A stretch of 64,000 nucleotides of DNA from Klebsiella pneumoniae (GCA_945878555.1 CAMDWI010000004.1:62001-126000); one strand, 5' to 3'. Shown: positions 1 through 9,716, counted from the stretch's first letter. Numbers and translations are program-made. Notes: a model not told the origin generated them from the letters alone.

Positions 1-968
1 ATGTCAGCCCGGCCGACACCTTGTCGGTTATACCTGATATTCCTGATTATTTTGATGAGCCGTTTTCAGATTCGTCCCAGATCCCAACATTTCTTTTGTC
101 ACGTCTTGCCAGGACGGATGTCACAGTAGCACTCTCCGGCGATGGTGGGGACGAATTGTTTGGTGGCTATAGTCGTTATCTTGTTGGTCTGGATGCCTGG
201 AATATAATCCGTAAAATTCCGTTGTCTTTGCGTCGTGCTGGCGGCAAGCTGATAAGAGGCATTCCGGCTGCATACATTGACTTATTGGCAAGACCAGTCC
301 GACCATTCTTGCCAGGGTCACTTCGATATAACCAGTTCGGACATAAGTTGCATAAACTCGCCGGAGTGTGGGATTCAGACTCACCTGATGCAGTTTATAA
401 CAGTTTGATATGCCTCTGGACACACCCGGAAGAAATAGTAATTGGCGCCAGTGAAATGGACATGCTTGAGTCTCACCGCACCGCTCTTGAGGGAATCACA
501 AACTTTACAGAACGGATGATGTATGCCGATACTGTAACCTACCTGCCAGATGATATCCTGGTCAAGGTTGATAGGGCGAGTATGGCCGCATCTCTTGAGG
601 TCCGGGTACCGTTTCTGGACCATCGTATAATCGAGTTTATCTGGAATCAATCTGCCGATTTAAAGATTGTCGGGAATGAAGGCAAGTGGTTATTGAGGCA
701 GATACTTTCACGATATGTCCCCTTGGAATTGACAGACAGGCCCAAAATGGGATTTGGTGTGCCACTGGATAAATGGTTACGGGGGCCGTTAAAAGAATGG
801 GCTGGTGATTTACTGGCTGAAGACAGATTGAATCGACAGGGTATCTTTCGTTCCGGGCCGGTGCAGAAAAAGTGGCAGCAACACCTTTCCGGAGAAATAG
901 CTTGGCATTATCAATTATGGCCGATTTTGATGTATCAAGCCTGGCATGATCGTTGGATTCGTGGGTAG
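1..968 (+). CDS. asnB: Asparagine synthase (glutamine-hydrolysing), C-terminal part, truncated by window start
   Basis: The frame is open from the first bases of the window, so the TTG at 21 given by the ORF track is internal and the true start lies outside. What remains is the C-terminal ATP-dependent amidotransferase domain: it has the family motif SGDGGDELFGGY, then the conserved ADTVTYLPDDILVKVDRASM and EVRVPFLDHRI blocks. The N-terminal glutaminase domain and the SGGVDS ATP loop would be upstream. The family makes asparagine from aspartate and glutamine. Copies inside polysaccharide loci may instead amidate sugar acids, as proposed for WbpS-type proteins. The glycosyltransferase genes that follow, with a 24-base gap, favour a surface-glycan role, but that is inference. 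Confidence 0.9.
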   Translation, partial: VSPADTLSVIPDIPDYFDEPFSDSSQIPTFLLSRLARTDVTVALSGDGGDELFGGYSRYLVGLDAWNIIRKIPLSLRRAGGKLIRGIPAAYIDLLARPVRPFLPGSLRYNQFGHKLHKLAGVWDSDSPDAVYNSLICLWTHPEEIVIGASEMDMLESHRTALEGITNFTERMMYADTVTYLPDDILVKVDRASMAASLEVRVPFLDHRIIEFIWNQSADLKIVGNEGKWLLRQILSRYVPLELTDRPKMGFGVPLDKWLRGPLKEWAGDLLAEDRLNRQGIFRSGPVQKKWQQHLSGEIAWHYQLWPILMYQAWHDRWIRG

Positions 969-992
969 ACGACCACAACCGGATCAATAACC

Positions 993-2168
993 ATGAGCAA
1001 TAATCGCGACAAGCATACAGTCAGGATTGTTATTGGCAGTCTGGACATTGGAGGTACGGAAACCCACCTTTTCCGGATTTTACCTCGACTGAAATCTGAC
1101 AAATTGAGCCCGGTCGTTATAACCCTGACTCACAGGGGGCAACTTGCAGACGGTTTGCAGAGTCTCGGAGTACCTGTCTATGGGCCACCTCAAATAGTCC
1201 GGGTTACACAACGAATTCCTTATCTACGCAGGGTAATCGGACCTGTTTCCACCATACTCTACCTGATTTCTCGGTTTGTCCGCACTCCTGCCTCAGTCAC
1301 CTGTTTCTACCTTCCATCCTCGTATTTTCTCGGTATGATAGCGGCGTTTCTTACTGGTACTACTGGCAAAACATTGATGTTTCGCCGCAGCCTGAATGTA
1401 TATCAGGATAATTGGCCATTTATCAGATCACTTGAACCCCTGTTACACAAACTCACACATGCCATTGCGGGAAACAGTCAGGCGGTTATACGGCAATTAA
1501 GGGACGAGGAGGGAGTTCCATCACATAAATTAACGCTTATCTACAATGGTATCGATATACCCGCTGATACAGATATTTCTGGACGTGCAGGTACACGCAA
1601 TAACCTGGGTATTGCAGAAGATGTAATCGTTTTATCGATAGTGGCAAATCTTATACCATACAAGGGACATGCTGATTTGCTGGCTGCATTATCCAGGATA
1701 AGCGACAAGATTGGTCATCACTGGATACTTCTATGTGTAGGTTCCGGAATTGAACAACGGAAGGATCTGACTGATTTGGTAAAACAGTACGATCTGTCAG
1801 ACAAGGTCCGTTGGCTCGGACAGCGTCAGGATGTTTCCGATATATTGTGCGCTTCTGATATAGGCCTGCTGGTCTCACATCATGAAGGTTTTTCAAACTC
1901 CGTACTTGAAGGTATGGCTGCAGGTCTGCCCATGATAGTCACAGCAGTAGGAGGTAATCCTGAGGCAATAATAGACCAGGAGTGTGGTCTGGTGGTGCCA
2001 CCGAGGGATCCTGTTGCGCTGGCAAAGGCAATACTCTACCTGGCGAATAATCTGGAAACAGCACGAAAATACGGGGCTGCGGCAAGGGAGAGGGTCCGAC
2101 TCATATTTTCAATGGACTCCTGCCTGGCATCGTACCGGCAGTTATTAGACAAAATGATGTCGGAATGA
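993..2168 (+). CDS. Glycosyltransferase family 4 (GT-B fold)
   Basis: This 391-residue protein has the two-Rossmann-domain layout of GT4 retaining glycosyltransferases. The N-terminal acceptor domain begins with IGGTETHLFRIL near residue 17. The C-terminal nucleotide-sugar domain carries ANLIPYKGH and the E-x7-E motif in HEGFSNSVLEGMAAGLP near residue 300. It should transfer a hexose from a nucleotide sugar to a lipid-linked glycan on the cytoplasmic face of the membrane. The sugar cannot be told from sequence. The stop overlaps the start of the next gene (ATGA), so the two are probably translationally coupled within the O-antigen operon. Confidence 0.88.
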   Translation: MSNNRDKHTVRIVIGSLDIGGTETHLFRILPRLKSDKLSPVVITLTHRGQLADGLQSLGVPVYGPPQIVRVTQRIPYLRRVIGPVSTILYLISRFVRTPASVTCFYLPSSYFLGMIAAFLTGTTGKTLMFRRSLNVYQDNWPFIRSLEPLLHKLTHAIAGNSQAVIRQLRDEEGVPSHKLTLIYNGIDIPADTDISGRAGTRNNLGIAEDVIVLSIVANLIPYKGHADLLAALSRISDKIGHHWILLCVGSGIEQRKDLTDLVKQYDLSDKVRWLGQRQDVSDILCASDIGLLVSHHEGFSNSVLEGMAAGLPMIVTAVGGNPEAIIDQECGLVVPPRDPVALAKAILYLANNLETARKYGAAARERVRLIFSMDSCLASYRQLLDKMMSE

Positions 2169-3292
2169 AGAAAATACTATATCTGGTAACCGAAGACTGG
2201 TATTTCTGGTCACATCGACTGGCACTCGCCCGGGCCGTCAGGAAACAGGGATATGAAGTTTTTGTCATGACCAGATCAGGTGAATACACAGAATCAATAA
2301 ACGCGGAAGGATTAATATTGTTGCCACTGGCTATGAATCGCTCGATAGGTTCACTTGCCGGGGAACTCATTACCCTCTCAACAATATTCAGGATATATCG
2401 TGAAATCAAACCTGATGTAGTCCATCATATTGCGCTTAAGCCTGTGGTGCTGGGATCTATTGCAGCCAGGTTTGCAAGGGTGCCAGTAGTAGTCAACTCC
2501 TATACAGGACTTGGATTCCTGTTTATTTCCGATTCAAAATTGTCACGGCTATTCAGACGGTTTTTACTGCCACTACTTTCCTGCTTTTTAAAAGGTAATC
2601 GTGTCAATAACATCGTTCAGAACACTACAGACAGGGATCTTCTGATAAGTCTGGGGCTCGTCGTGTCTTCCCGTACTACCTTGATTCGCGGATCAGGAGT
2701 GGACATGAAGATATTTAATTATACTCAAGAAGTGGTTACTGACAGACCGATTGTCCTTTTTGCATCCCGTTTATTAAGAGATAAGGGTATATCGGAGTTT
2801 ATTGATGCAGCAAGGTTATTGAAATCCACCGGATGCAACGCAAGATTTGTTGTCGCAGGTGATATCGATCCGGGTAATCCGACCAGTACAAGTCATGAGT
2901 TGGTCGGGCAGTGGGTCGCAGATGGTCTGATAGAATGGTGGGGGCATCGGGTAGATATGCCCTCGGTATTCAGCCAGGTCAATATCGTTTGCCTTCCCTC
3001 CTATCGCGAAGGGCTGCCCAAGGTGCTGCTGGAAGCCGCTGCGTGTGGACGCGCCATTGTTACAACCGATGTCCCGGGTTGCTCTGATGTAGTGGTGGAT
3101 GGCGTGAATGGTCTGATGGTACCTGTCAGAAATCCGGTCAGACTGGCAGAAGCAATCCGGACTCTGGTGGATTCAGCCGAGCTACGTAATAAAATGGGGT
3201 TGGCAGGACGAAAATATGTAGAAGCAAGTTTTGACGTTGATGCCGTGAATGCAGAGACTATAAGTCTGTATAATCAGCTGCTTGAGAAATAA
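2165..3292 (+). CDS. Glycosyltransferase family 4, PglA/TuaA-like
   Basis: This is a 375-residue GT4 enzyme that starts in the last codons of the previous gene. Its N-terminal domain has the LYLVTEDWYFWSHRLALA opening and the VVNSYTGLGFLF segment seen in transferases that add the second or later sugar to an undecaprenyl-linked HexNAc. The C-terminal donor-binding domain has FASRLLRDKGI and the E-x7-E motif in YREGLPKVLLEAAACG. No signal peptide is visible, although short hydrophobic patches could anchor it at the inner membrane. The position next to manC and a WbpL-like initiator suggests O-antigen repeat-unit assembly. Donor and linkage are unknown. Confidence 0.87.
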   Translation: MKKILYLVTEDWYFWSHRLALARAVRKQGYEVFVMTRSGEYTESINAEGLILLPLAMNRSIGSLAGELITLSTIFRIYREIKPDVVHHIALKPVVLGSIAARFARVPVVVNSYTGLGFLFISDSKLSRLFRRFLLPLLSCFLKGNRVNNIVQNTTDRDLLISLGLVVSSRTTLIRGSGVDMKIFNYTQEVVTDRPIVLFASRLLRDKGISEFIDAARLLKSTGCNARFVVAGDIDPGNPTSTSHELVGQWVADGLIEWWGHRVDMPSVFSQVNIVCLPSYREGLPKVLLEAAACGRAIVTTDVPGCSDVVVDGVNGLMVPVRNPVRLAEAIRTLVDSAELRNKMGLAGRKYVEASFDVDAVNAETISLYNQLLEK

Positions 3293-3313
3293 CGTATTAT
3301 TGAGAGGTCATAA

Positions 3314-4771
3314 ATGACAGAACTAATGAAGCCACTTTGTCCCGTTATACTCGCTGGTGGTGGTGGTACACGCCTGTGGCCGTTATCCAGGGAACATTAT
3401 CCAAAACAGTTTCTGTCTTTTGGCCAGGAACATTCGATGCTCCAGCAGACTTTGCTAAGAGTGTGTTCAGGCAACGGTGAATATAAAATTAACGCGCCGG
3501 TAATAATCTGTAATGAGGAGCACCGGTTTCTCGTTGCAGAACATGCGCTCCGTACCGGCATCACTCCGGCGGAAATTATTCTGGAACCTGTCGGCAGAAA
3601 TACCGCCCCGGCATTAACTATCGCCGCACTGCGTGTACTTGATCAGGACCCGGTACTTCTGATTTCGCCTGCCGATCATTTGATTGCAGATACTGATTCA
3701 TTCCATAAGGCCATCGCCGATGGTTATGCACATGCATTACAGGACAGACTCGTTATATTTGGTATCCAGCCTGCCGCACCCGAAACCGGATTTGGATATA
3801 TTCGCGCTGGCAAGCCGATTGCCGGCAATGATTACAGCGTTGATGCATTTGTAGAAAAACCGGATGCTGCAACAGCCGCCGGATATCTCGCTGCCGGAAA
3901 TTATTACTGGAACAGTGGTATATTCATGATGAAGGCCTCGGTCTGGTTAAAGGCGATACATCGGTATCGACCGGATATCTATCAGGCATGTTTCGATTTG
4001 ACATCATTGAGTACATTTGATGGCGTGTTTTTCAGACTGGCGAACAGTTTTCGTGATTGTCCGGCAGATTCAATAGATTATGCGGTAATGGAAAAGGTAT
4101 GTGCAGACAAGGGTGAGTATGATCTTGCGATGGTCAGCATGAATGCCGGATGGTCTGATCTCGGTTCATGGTCAGCTATATATGATATCTCGAGTCAGGA
4201 TAATAATGGAAATGTCATTCTCGGAAATGTTTTTACCCACAATACCAGCAACTCTATAGTCCAGTCACACGACAGACTGGTAGCAACCTTCGGCTGCGAT
4301 GATCTGCTGGTTATCGAAACGTCCGATGCGGTTCTGATCGGAAACCGTAGCAATGCCCAGGACGTCAAACATATTGTATCCCGGTTAAACGAAAAAAAAC
4401 GGTCTGAAGCAGTCAGTCACAGGCGCGTATATCGTCCCTGGGGCAGCTATGAGTCCCTGGATTCAGGAGAGTGTTACCAGGTCAAGCGACTGGTAGTTAA
4501 CCCGGGCAAGAAGCTGTCTTTGCAATTACATAACAGGCGCGCCGAGCATTGGGTAGTTGTTCAAGGTACGGCAACGGTTACCTGCGATGATCGGGTTTTT
4601 GATCTGCAGGTGAATGAGTCTACCTATATCCCTCTGGGTGCAAAACACAGACTCGAAAATCGACATTCAATTCCGCTGGAAGTAATTGAGGTGCAGTCCG
4701 GAGACTATCTGGGGGAAGATGATATCGTCCGTCTTGATGACGATTTTGGACGGCACAATTCGGTCAGTTGA
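3314..4771 (+). CDS. manC: Mannose-1-phosphate guanylyltransferase / mannose-6-phosphate isomerase (type II)
   Basis: This 485-residue bifunctional enzyme makes GDP-mannose in the cytoplasm. The N-terminal pyrophosphorylase domain starts with VILAGGGGTRLWPLSREHYP, including the GTP-binding signature. The EKP motif (FVEKPD, near residue 180) is the sugar-phosphate binding element. The C-terminal cupin-type isomerase domain shows RPWGSYESLD, then PGKKLSLQLHNRRAEHW with metal-ligand histidines. The length fits AlgA/XanB/WbpW-type proteins. A GAGAGGT ribosome site precedes the ATG by six bases. It implies that mannose or a GDP-mannose product such as rhamnose or fucose is part of the glycan made by this locus. 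Confidence 0.95.
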   Translation: MTELMKPLCPVILAGGGGTRLWPLSREHYPKQFLSFGQEHSMLQQTLLRVCSGNGEYKINAPVIICNEEHRFLVAEHALRTGITPAEIILEPVGRNTAPALTIAALRVLDQDPVLLISPADHLIADTDSFHKAIADGYAHALQDRLVIFGIQPAAPETGFGYIRAGKPIAGNDYSVDAFVEKPDAATAAGYLAAGNYYWNSGIFMMKASVWLKAIHRYRPDIYQACFDLTSLSTFDGVFFRLANSFRDCPADSIDYAVMEKVCADKGEYDLAMVSMNAGWSDLGSWSAIYDISSQDNNGNVILGNVFTHNTSNSIVQSHDRLVATFGCDDLLVIETSDAVLIGNRSNAQDVKHIVSRLNEKKRSEAVSHRRVYRPWGSYESLDSGECYQVKRLVVNPGKKLSLQLHNRRAEHWVVVQGTATVTCDDRVFDLQVNESTYIPLGAKHRLENRHSIPLEVIEVQSGDYLGEDDIVRLDDDFGRHNSVS

Positions 4772-4788
4772 GACCGGACTTTCCAGAA

Positions 4789-5748
4789 ATGACGATGGTG
4801 CTGGTAACGGGTGCGCAGGGATTTGTCGGAACCCATCTAATCAGGATCTTGCTGGGAAGGGGCTATCAGGTCCGTGCAGCTATCCGCGATACCCGCAATA
4901 AACGGGACATCCCCGCTTCGGTTGAAACTATTGGATATTGTTCAGGTTCACCGGATAATGACTACCAGCGATTATTGACCGGAATTGATGTGGTAGTTCA
5001 TCTTGCCGGAATTGCACACAGGGAAAATGTCGTACACTCAGATTATATTCAGGTGAATACCCTCGGGACCAGGGAACTTGCAACTGCCGCCCTTGAAAGA
5101 GGTATCAAGCGGTTTATTTTCCTAAGTACCGTAAAGGTACACGGCGAACACACAGGTTTATCAGCAGAAAAGAATACTGCATTAAATGAGTGCAGCCCGT
5201 TGTCAGCAATCGATCCCTATAGTCATAGCAAACTGCAAGCTGAAAATGCTCTTCGGGAAATATGTCGGAACACCGATATGCAGTATGTCATTCTCCGGCC
5301 GCCGCTGGTTTTTGGTCCTGGGGTAAAGGCAAATTTTTATCTGTTGATGAAAATGGTATGGCACGGGTGGTGGCTGCCATTTGCCCGGGTGGAAAATCGA
5401 CGCAGTATGATATACGTAGAGAATTTATGTGACATTATCGAACTACTTGTCAAGGCAGGCAGCATCAATAATACAGAGTTTCTGGTAAAGGATGTAGATA
5501 TGTCTACCACCCGTCTGGTCCAGGAGCTTTCATCGGCAATGGGCAAACCTCCCCACCTGTTTTATCTACCGCTACCGATAGTCCGTATTATCTCCCGTCT
5601 TTTAGGCAGGCATGAAACTGTGGACAAGTTGTATTTTTCACTGGCGATAAATGATGACAAGCTCAGATCAGAATTACACTGGACCCCTCCGGTTAAACCT
5701 GCGATCGCCATTCAGAGAACAGTTGACTGGTTTATCCAAAACAGATGA
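4789..5748 (+). CDS. NAD-dependent sugar epimerase/dehydratase (extended SDR, WbpV-like)
   Basis: This extended short-chain dehydrogenase acts on nucleotide sugars. The Rossmann motif VLVTGAQGFVGTHL lies at the N-terminus, VVHLAGIAHR follows, and the catalytic region reads STVKVHGE with a later DPYSHSK, giving the Ser-Tyr-Lys triad. The ORF track starts at a TTG inside manC; I prefer the ATG at 4789, although another ATG lies at 4795 and neither has a strong ribosome site. Its place just before a WbpL-like and a WbpM-like gene matches wbpV in Pseudomonas O-antigen loci. There the product helps make UDP-N-acetylquinovosamine. The exact reaction here is inferred. Confidence 0.85.
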   Translation: MTMVLVTGAQGFVGTHLIRILLGRGYQVRAAIRDTRNKRDIPASVETIGYCSGSPDNDYQRLLTGIDVVVHLAGIAHRENVVHSDYIQVNTLGTRELATAALERGIKRFIFLSTVKVHGEHTGLSAEKNTALNECSPLSAIDPYSHSKLQAENALREICRNTDMQYVILRPPLVFGPGVKANFYLLMKMVWHGWWLPFARVENRRSMIYVENLCDIIELLVKAGSINNTEFLVKDVDMSTTRLVQELSSAMGKPPHLFYLPLPIVRIISRLLGRHETVDKLYFSLAINDDKLRSELHWTPPVKPAIAIQRTVDWFIQNR

Positions 5749-5773
5749 TCCTGGACGTCTTTGACATGGGTTT

Positions 5774-6826
5774 ATGCCCGTTATGAATGTGCCGGTTGGT
5801 ATTTACCTGGCTGGAGTACCCGCCTATTTACTGACAGTTATTTTTGCCTGGTTACTCACGGGCTGGATACGCTGCTATGCATTGAATAACGACATCCTTG
5901 ATCATCCCAATCATCGTAGCCTGCATATAAGGCCCACCCCCCGAGGTGGTGGACTTACTATTGCACTTCTGGTACTCGTTACACTATTTCTGCTACGTTT
6001 GACCAGCCTCGTCTCCCCGGTTTTTTTTATTGCCCTGGGACCGGCTGCTTTACTTGTCACTGTTACAGGCTGGATAGATGATCGACGCGGGTTGCCTGCT
6101 CATTGGCGCGGTTTGACTTATCTGTTATCTGCAGTCTGGGTAACACTCTGGATCACTGGTGTTTCCCAGCTGATTGATTATTCGAGACTCGTGTACATGG
6201 TTATTGCTGCCGGCGGGATAATGTGGTTGATTAATTTGTACAACTTTATGGATGGATCGGATGGATTGGCGGGCTCCCAGGCTGTTATTACTGCGGGGGC
6301 AGGCGCATGGATTTTATTGCTTGCAGGCGAGCAAGGGATGGCGATACTTCTAATAGTCGTTTCTGCCTCTGCAACAGGGTTTCTGATCTGGAACTGGCCA
6401 CCCGCAAGGATCTTCATGGGCGATGCTGGAAGCTGTCTCGTAGGACTGGTCTTTGGTGTTGTAGCGCTGGCGTCGGATGTCAGTAACTCAGTACCGTTTG
6501 CGGTCTGGCTAGTACTGTTGTCAATTTTTATCGGTGATACCACAATGACCCTTATCAAGCGTATCGTGACCGGCGAGACCTGGTATCTGGCGCATAGACA
6601 ACATGCCTATCAAAGGCTGGTCCAGATGGGAATGAGTCACAAACAGCTGACCTGTGCAGCAATTTCAGTTAATCTGTTAATACTGGTACCGGCTGCCTTT
6701 ATGGTTAACACCTATCAAGTGTATGCCTGGTGGATAACCGGTGGGGTATATCTGCTCAATGGCAGTCTCTGGTTGCTGGTACAGATTAAATACAATAATT
6801 ATAAAGATGGTAACAGGGCTGGATGA
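5774..6826 (+). CDS. Undecaprenyl-phosphate sugar-1-phosphate transferase, WbpL/WecA type (GT4, MraY-like)
   Basis: This 350-residue polytopic inner-membrane protein is composed almost entirely of hydrophobic helices. It carries the family's cytoplasmic motifs: RPTPRGGGL near residue 55, LYNFMDGSDGLAG near residue 155, and the metal-binding FMGDAGSCLVG near residue 213. A basic segment with HRQHAYQRL follows, matching the HxH-type UDP-sugar selectivity loop. The family moves a HexNAc-1-phosphate from UDP-HexNAc to undecaprenyl phosphate and so starts an O-antigen unit. The gene stop overlaps the next start (ATGA). WbpL of Pseudomonas is the closest named analogue because it also sits directly before wbpM. 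Confidence 0.92.
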   Translation: MPVMNVPVGIYLAGVPAYLLTVIFAWLLTGWIRCYALNNDILDHPNHRSLHIRPTPRGGGLTIALLVLVTLFLLRLTSLVSPVFFIALGPAALLVTVTGWIDDRRGLPAHWRGLTYLLSAVWVTLWITGVSQLIDYSRLVYMVIAAGGIMWLINLYNFMDGSDGLAGSQAVITAGAGAWILLLAGEQGMAILLIVVSASATGFLIWNWPPARIFMGDAGSCLVGLVFGVVALASDVSNSVPFAVWLVLLSIFIGDTTMTLIKRIVTGETWYLAHRQHAYQRLVQMGMSHKQLTCAAISVNLLILVPAAFMVNTYQVYAWWITGGVYLLNGSLWLLVQIKYNNYKDGNRAG

Positions 6827-8697
6827 AACCTAGGCTTATAATCAGTACACGCTCTCTGGTCATACTGCATGACCTGGGAATGGCTATGTTTGCCTGGTTC
6901 GCTGCCTGGTGGATCCGGTTTAATATGACCTTTCCTTTTCCGGAATGGCAGGTATGTCTATATACATTGCCATTTGTACTGGTAATACAATCGGCCATTT
7001 TCTGGCGCTTCAGTCTGTATCGGGGTATCTGGCGTTTCGCCAGTCTGCCGGATCTGTGGAATATATTCCGGGCCACAATACTGGGTGCAATGATTATCAC
7101 CCTGTGTCTTTTTATCCTGTTCAGGCTGGAGGGAGTGCCAAGATCAGTATTGATACTCTATCCCATGATACTGATCATCCTGCTGGGTGGGCCCCGACTG
7201 GGCTATCGATTATGGAAAGACCATACACTGAACCTGCGATCCACCGGGCAGGGCAAACGCATATTTATTATTGGTGCCGGACGTGCAGGCGAAATGTTGG
7301 CCCGCGAAATGTTGCGTGATGGTAACTATACCCCGATCGGATTTATTGATGACAATGCTGCATTAAGCAGGTCGGAAATTCATGGTATCAGGGTTTTGGG
7401 GCCACTCTCCCAGATAAAAGTCCATGCAGAAAAATATGCGCCGGATTTTATTGTCATAGCCGTGCCCTCTGCCAGTAACGAACAAATGCAGAGGATCGTG
7501 GAATTATCAAAAAACACCAATTTGCCGGTCAGGACCTTGCCCAAACTGAATGAAATGATCAGCAGTAACCCCTCATTGAAAGAGTTGAGAGATGTTTCAA
7601 TTGAGGATTTGCTGGGGCGCGACAGGATAGAACTGGACTGGAGTCTGTTACAGAAGGCCATTTCCGGCAAGACGGTGATGGTCACTGGTGGAGGGGGATC
7701 AATAGGCTCTGAATTGTGCAGGCAGATTTGCGGATTGAACCCACGACAAATCATTATCCTGGAGCGCAGCGAATTTAATCTTTACCGGATGTTGCAGGAA
7801 CTTGATGTATACAGGGATAAATTCAGGGTAACAGGTGTTCTTGCGGATATTTGTGATCGTGAGAAAGTTGATCAGGTATTTAATAACCATAAACCGCAGA
7901 TTATCTTTCACGCCGCCGCCTATAAACATGTACCGATACTGGAGAGTGAAAGCCGTGAGGCAGTCAGGAATAATGTCTTTGGCACAATCTATACCGTAAA
8001 TGCTGCCGAGAAATACAGGGCTGAAAAATTTATACTGATATCTACCGACAAGGCTGTCAACCCGGTCAACATACTTGGGTCGACCAAACGTTTGGCAGAG
8101 ATGTATTGTGAAACCCGCAATACCCGTGGTAATACGCGATTTATTACTGTCAGGTTTGGTAATGTGCTTGGTTCTGATGGAAGTGTGGTCCCACTGTTTC
8201 AACAGCAGATTCGTAATGGCGGTCCGGTCACAGTGACGCATCCGGACATCACCCGTTATTTTATGACGATACGTGAGTCCTGCCAGCTTATCCTGCAGTC
8301 TGCCGTAATGGGGCAGGGTGGAGAGATATATGTGCTGGATATGGGGACACCGGTAAAGATACTCTATCTGGCCGAACAGATGATTAAATTAACCAATCCA
8401 TACGTTGACAGGAAGATTGATATCAGGATTACCGGTCTGCGACCGGGTGAGAAATTGCACGAAGAACTTTTCTATGCAGGCGAACAGAAGATCCGGACAT
8501 CACATGAAAAGATCCTGATAGCGCGCCATCCCGATATAAATGCAAAGCAGCTTTCAGATATAATTTCCGAGCTGGAGGCGGCTTGCGCCACATTTGATGA
8601 TGTCAGAATCAGGAAGCTTCTGGATTCGGCGGTATTACTGGAGCAGTCAGGTAACAGGAACAATACCAGCAACATAATTCCGATAACGCAGGGTTGA
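6823..8697 (+). CDS. Membrane-anchored nucleotide-sugar 4,6-dehydratase/epimerase, WbpM/CapD family
   Basis: This 624-residue protein has four N-terminal membrane helices (about residues 10-125). A first nucleotide-binding module follows with FIIGAGRAGEMLAREML. The main SDR domain begins with VMVTGGGGSIGSELCRQI near residue 285. Family motifs FHAAAYKHVP, ISTDKAVNPVNILGSTKR and VRFGNVLGSDGSVVP are all present. As in the WbpM/PglF group, the usual SDR tyrosine is absent; the equivalent of MxxxK reads LGSTK. The family converts UDP-GlcNAc to the 4-keto-6-deoxy sugar used for QuiNAc, FucNAc or bacillosamine. It completes the WbpV-WbpL-WbpM-like set. Confidence 0.93.
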   Translation: MKPRLIISTRSLVILHDLGMAMFAWFAAWWIRFNMTFPFPEWQVCLYTLPFVLVIQSAIFWRFSLYRGIWRFASLPDLWNIFRATILGAMIITLCLFILFRLEGVPRSVLILYPMILIILLGGPRLGYRLWKDHTLNLRSTGQGKRIFIIGAGRAGEMLAREMLRDGNYTPIGFIDDNAALSRSEIHGIRVLGPLSQIKVHAEKYAPDFIVIAVPSASNEQMQRIVELSKNTNLPVRTLPKLNEMISSNPSLKELRDVSIEDLLGRDRIELDWSLLQKAISGKTVMVTGGGGSIGSELCRQICGLNPRQIIILERSEFNLYRMLQELDVYRDKFRVTGVLADICDREKVDQVFNNHKPQIIFHAAAYKHVPILESESREAVRNNVFGTIYTVNAAEKYRAEKFILISTDKAVNPVNILGSTKRLAEMYCETRNTRGNTRFITVRFGNVLGSDGSVVPLFQQQIRNGGPVTVTHPDITRYFMTIRESCQLILQSAVMGQGGEIYVLDMGTPVKILYLAEQMIKLTNPYVDRKIDIRITGLRPGEKLHEELFYAGEQKIRTSHEKILIARHPDINAKQLSDIISELEAACATFDDVRIRKLLDSAVLLEQSGNRNNTSNIIPITQG

Positions 8698-8703
8698 GAT
8701 TTT

Positions 8704-9582
8704 ATGAAGATTAGAAAGGCAGTTTTCCCGGTAGCAGGACTTGGTACACGTTTTTTTCCCGCAACCAAGGTCATCGCCAAGGAAATGTTACCGGTAGTGG
8801 ACAAGCCAATTATGCAATATGCGACTGAAGAGGCCATCAATGCCGGTGTCACCGAACTGATTTTTGTTATTTCCAAAACCAAAACCAGCATACAGGAACA
8901 TTACACCAGTGCGTCTGAGCTGGAACAGGAACTGGCGGCACGCAACAAGCTGGACTTACTGAAGACGATCACGGACATCCTGCCTGCGGGTATCAGCTGT
9001 TCATTCGTGGAACAGCCAAAAGCGCTGGGACTTGGTCATGCGGTTTTGTGTGCGCAACCACTGGTTGGTAACGAACCGTTTGCCGTAATCTTGCCTGATG
9101 ACATGATAGACGATGACAGTACCGGTTGCCTTAGCCAGATGGTAGCTGTGTATCAGCAACATCCTCACAGTATTATCGCTATTGAAGAAGTAAATCGTTC
9201 AGAAACAGACAAATATGGAATTGTAAACATTAGCCCTGTGGCTGGCCCCGTGCACAGGATTGAGGCCATCGTAGAAAAGCCGAAGCCGGACGTTGCACCC
9301 TCGAACCTCGCTGTGGTGGGACGTTACATACTTTCAGGTGCGATTTTTGAACATCTGACCCATCTGGGCAAGGGTGCAGGCGGAGAGATTCAGCTGACTG
9401 ACGGTATCGCTGCCCTGCTGAAAGAGGAACCTGTACTGGCTTATGAATTTTCAGGCACGCGGTATGATTGTGGTTCCAAACTGGGTTATCTGAAGGCCAT
9501 GATGAATTATGGATTAAAACATGCTGAGGTGAAGGGAGAGTTTGCCGCATATCTGGGAAGTGAAATCAAAGCCAGACTTTGA
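8704..9582 (+). CDS. galU: UTP-glucose-1-phosphate uridylyltransferase
   Basis: The 292-residue length is typical for bacterial GalU. The start motif AVFPVAGLGTRFFPATK is the nucleotide-binding signature, followed by KEMLPVVDKPIMQY. VEQPKALGLGHAVLCA and the conserved LPDDMIDD further support it, as does EKPKPDVAPSNLAVVGRY near residue 195, which holds the sugar-phosphate site. The enzyme makes UDP-glucose from UTP and glucose-1-phosphate in the cytoplasm for LPS core, O-antigen or exopolysaccharide. It lies six bases after the wbpM-like gene and is probably its last operon partner, before the opposite-strand tRNA-Asn. Confidence 0.96.
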   Translation: MKIRKAVFPVAGLGTRFFPATKVIAKEMLPVVDKPIMQYATEEAINAGVTELIFVISKTKTSIQEHYTSASELEQELAARNKLDLLKTITDILPAGISCSFVEQPKALGLGHAVLCAQPLVGNEPFAVILPDDMIDDDSTGCLSQMVAVYQQHPHSIIAIEEVNRSETDKYGIVNISPVAGPVHRIEAIVEKPKPDVAPSNLAVVGRYILSGAIFEHLTHLGKGAGGEIQLTDGIAALLKEEPVLAYEFSGTRYDCGSKLGYLKAMMNYGLKHAEVKGEFAAYLGSEIKARL

Positions 9583-9625
9583 TTCTGAACTGATACGAAA
9601 TGGAAGTCTGATGTCTGTGGAAATA

Positions 9626-9701
9626 TGGCTCCCCGGGACGGGCTCGAACCGCCGACCTAGTGATTAACAGTCACCCGCTCTACCGACTGAGCTACCGAGG
9701 A
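9626..9701 (-). tRNA. tRNA-Asn (GTT)
   Basis: The reverse strand reads as a 76-base cloverleaf with a TCCTCGG/CCGGGGA acceptor stem, the D-loop AGCTCAGTCGGTAGAGC, the anticodon loop CTGTTAATC with anticodon GTT, GGTTCGAGCC in the T arm, and an encoded CCA end. It lies alone between galU and uvrB on the opposite strand. Confidence 0.97.
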
Positions 9702-9716
9702 ATAATCAGGACGCGT

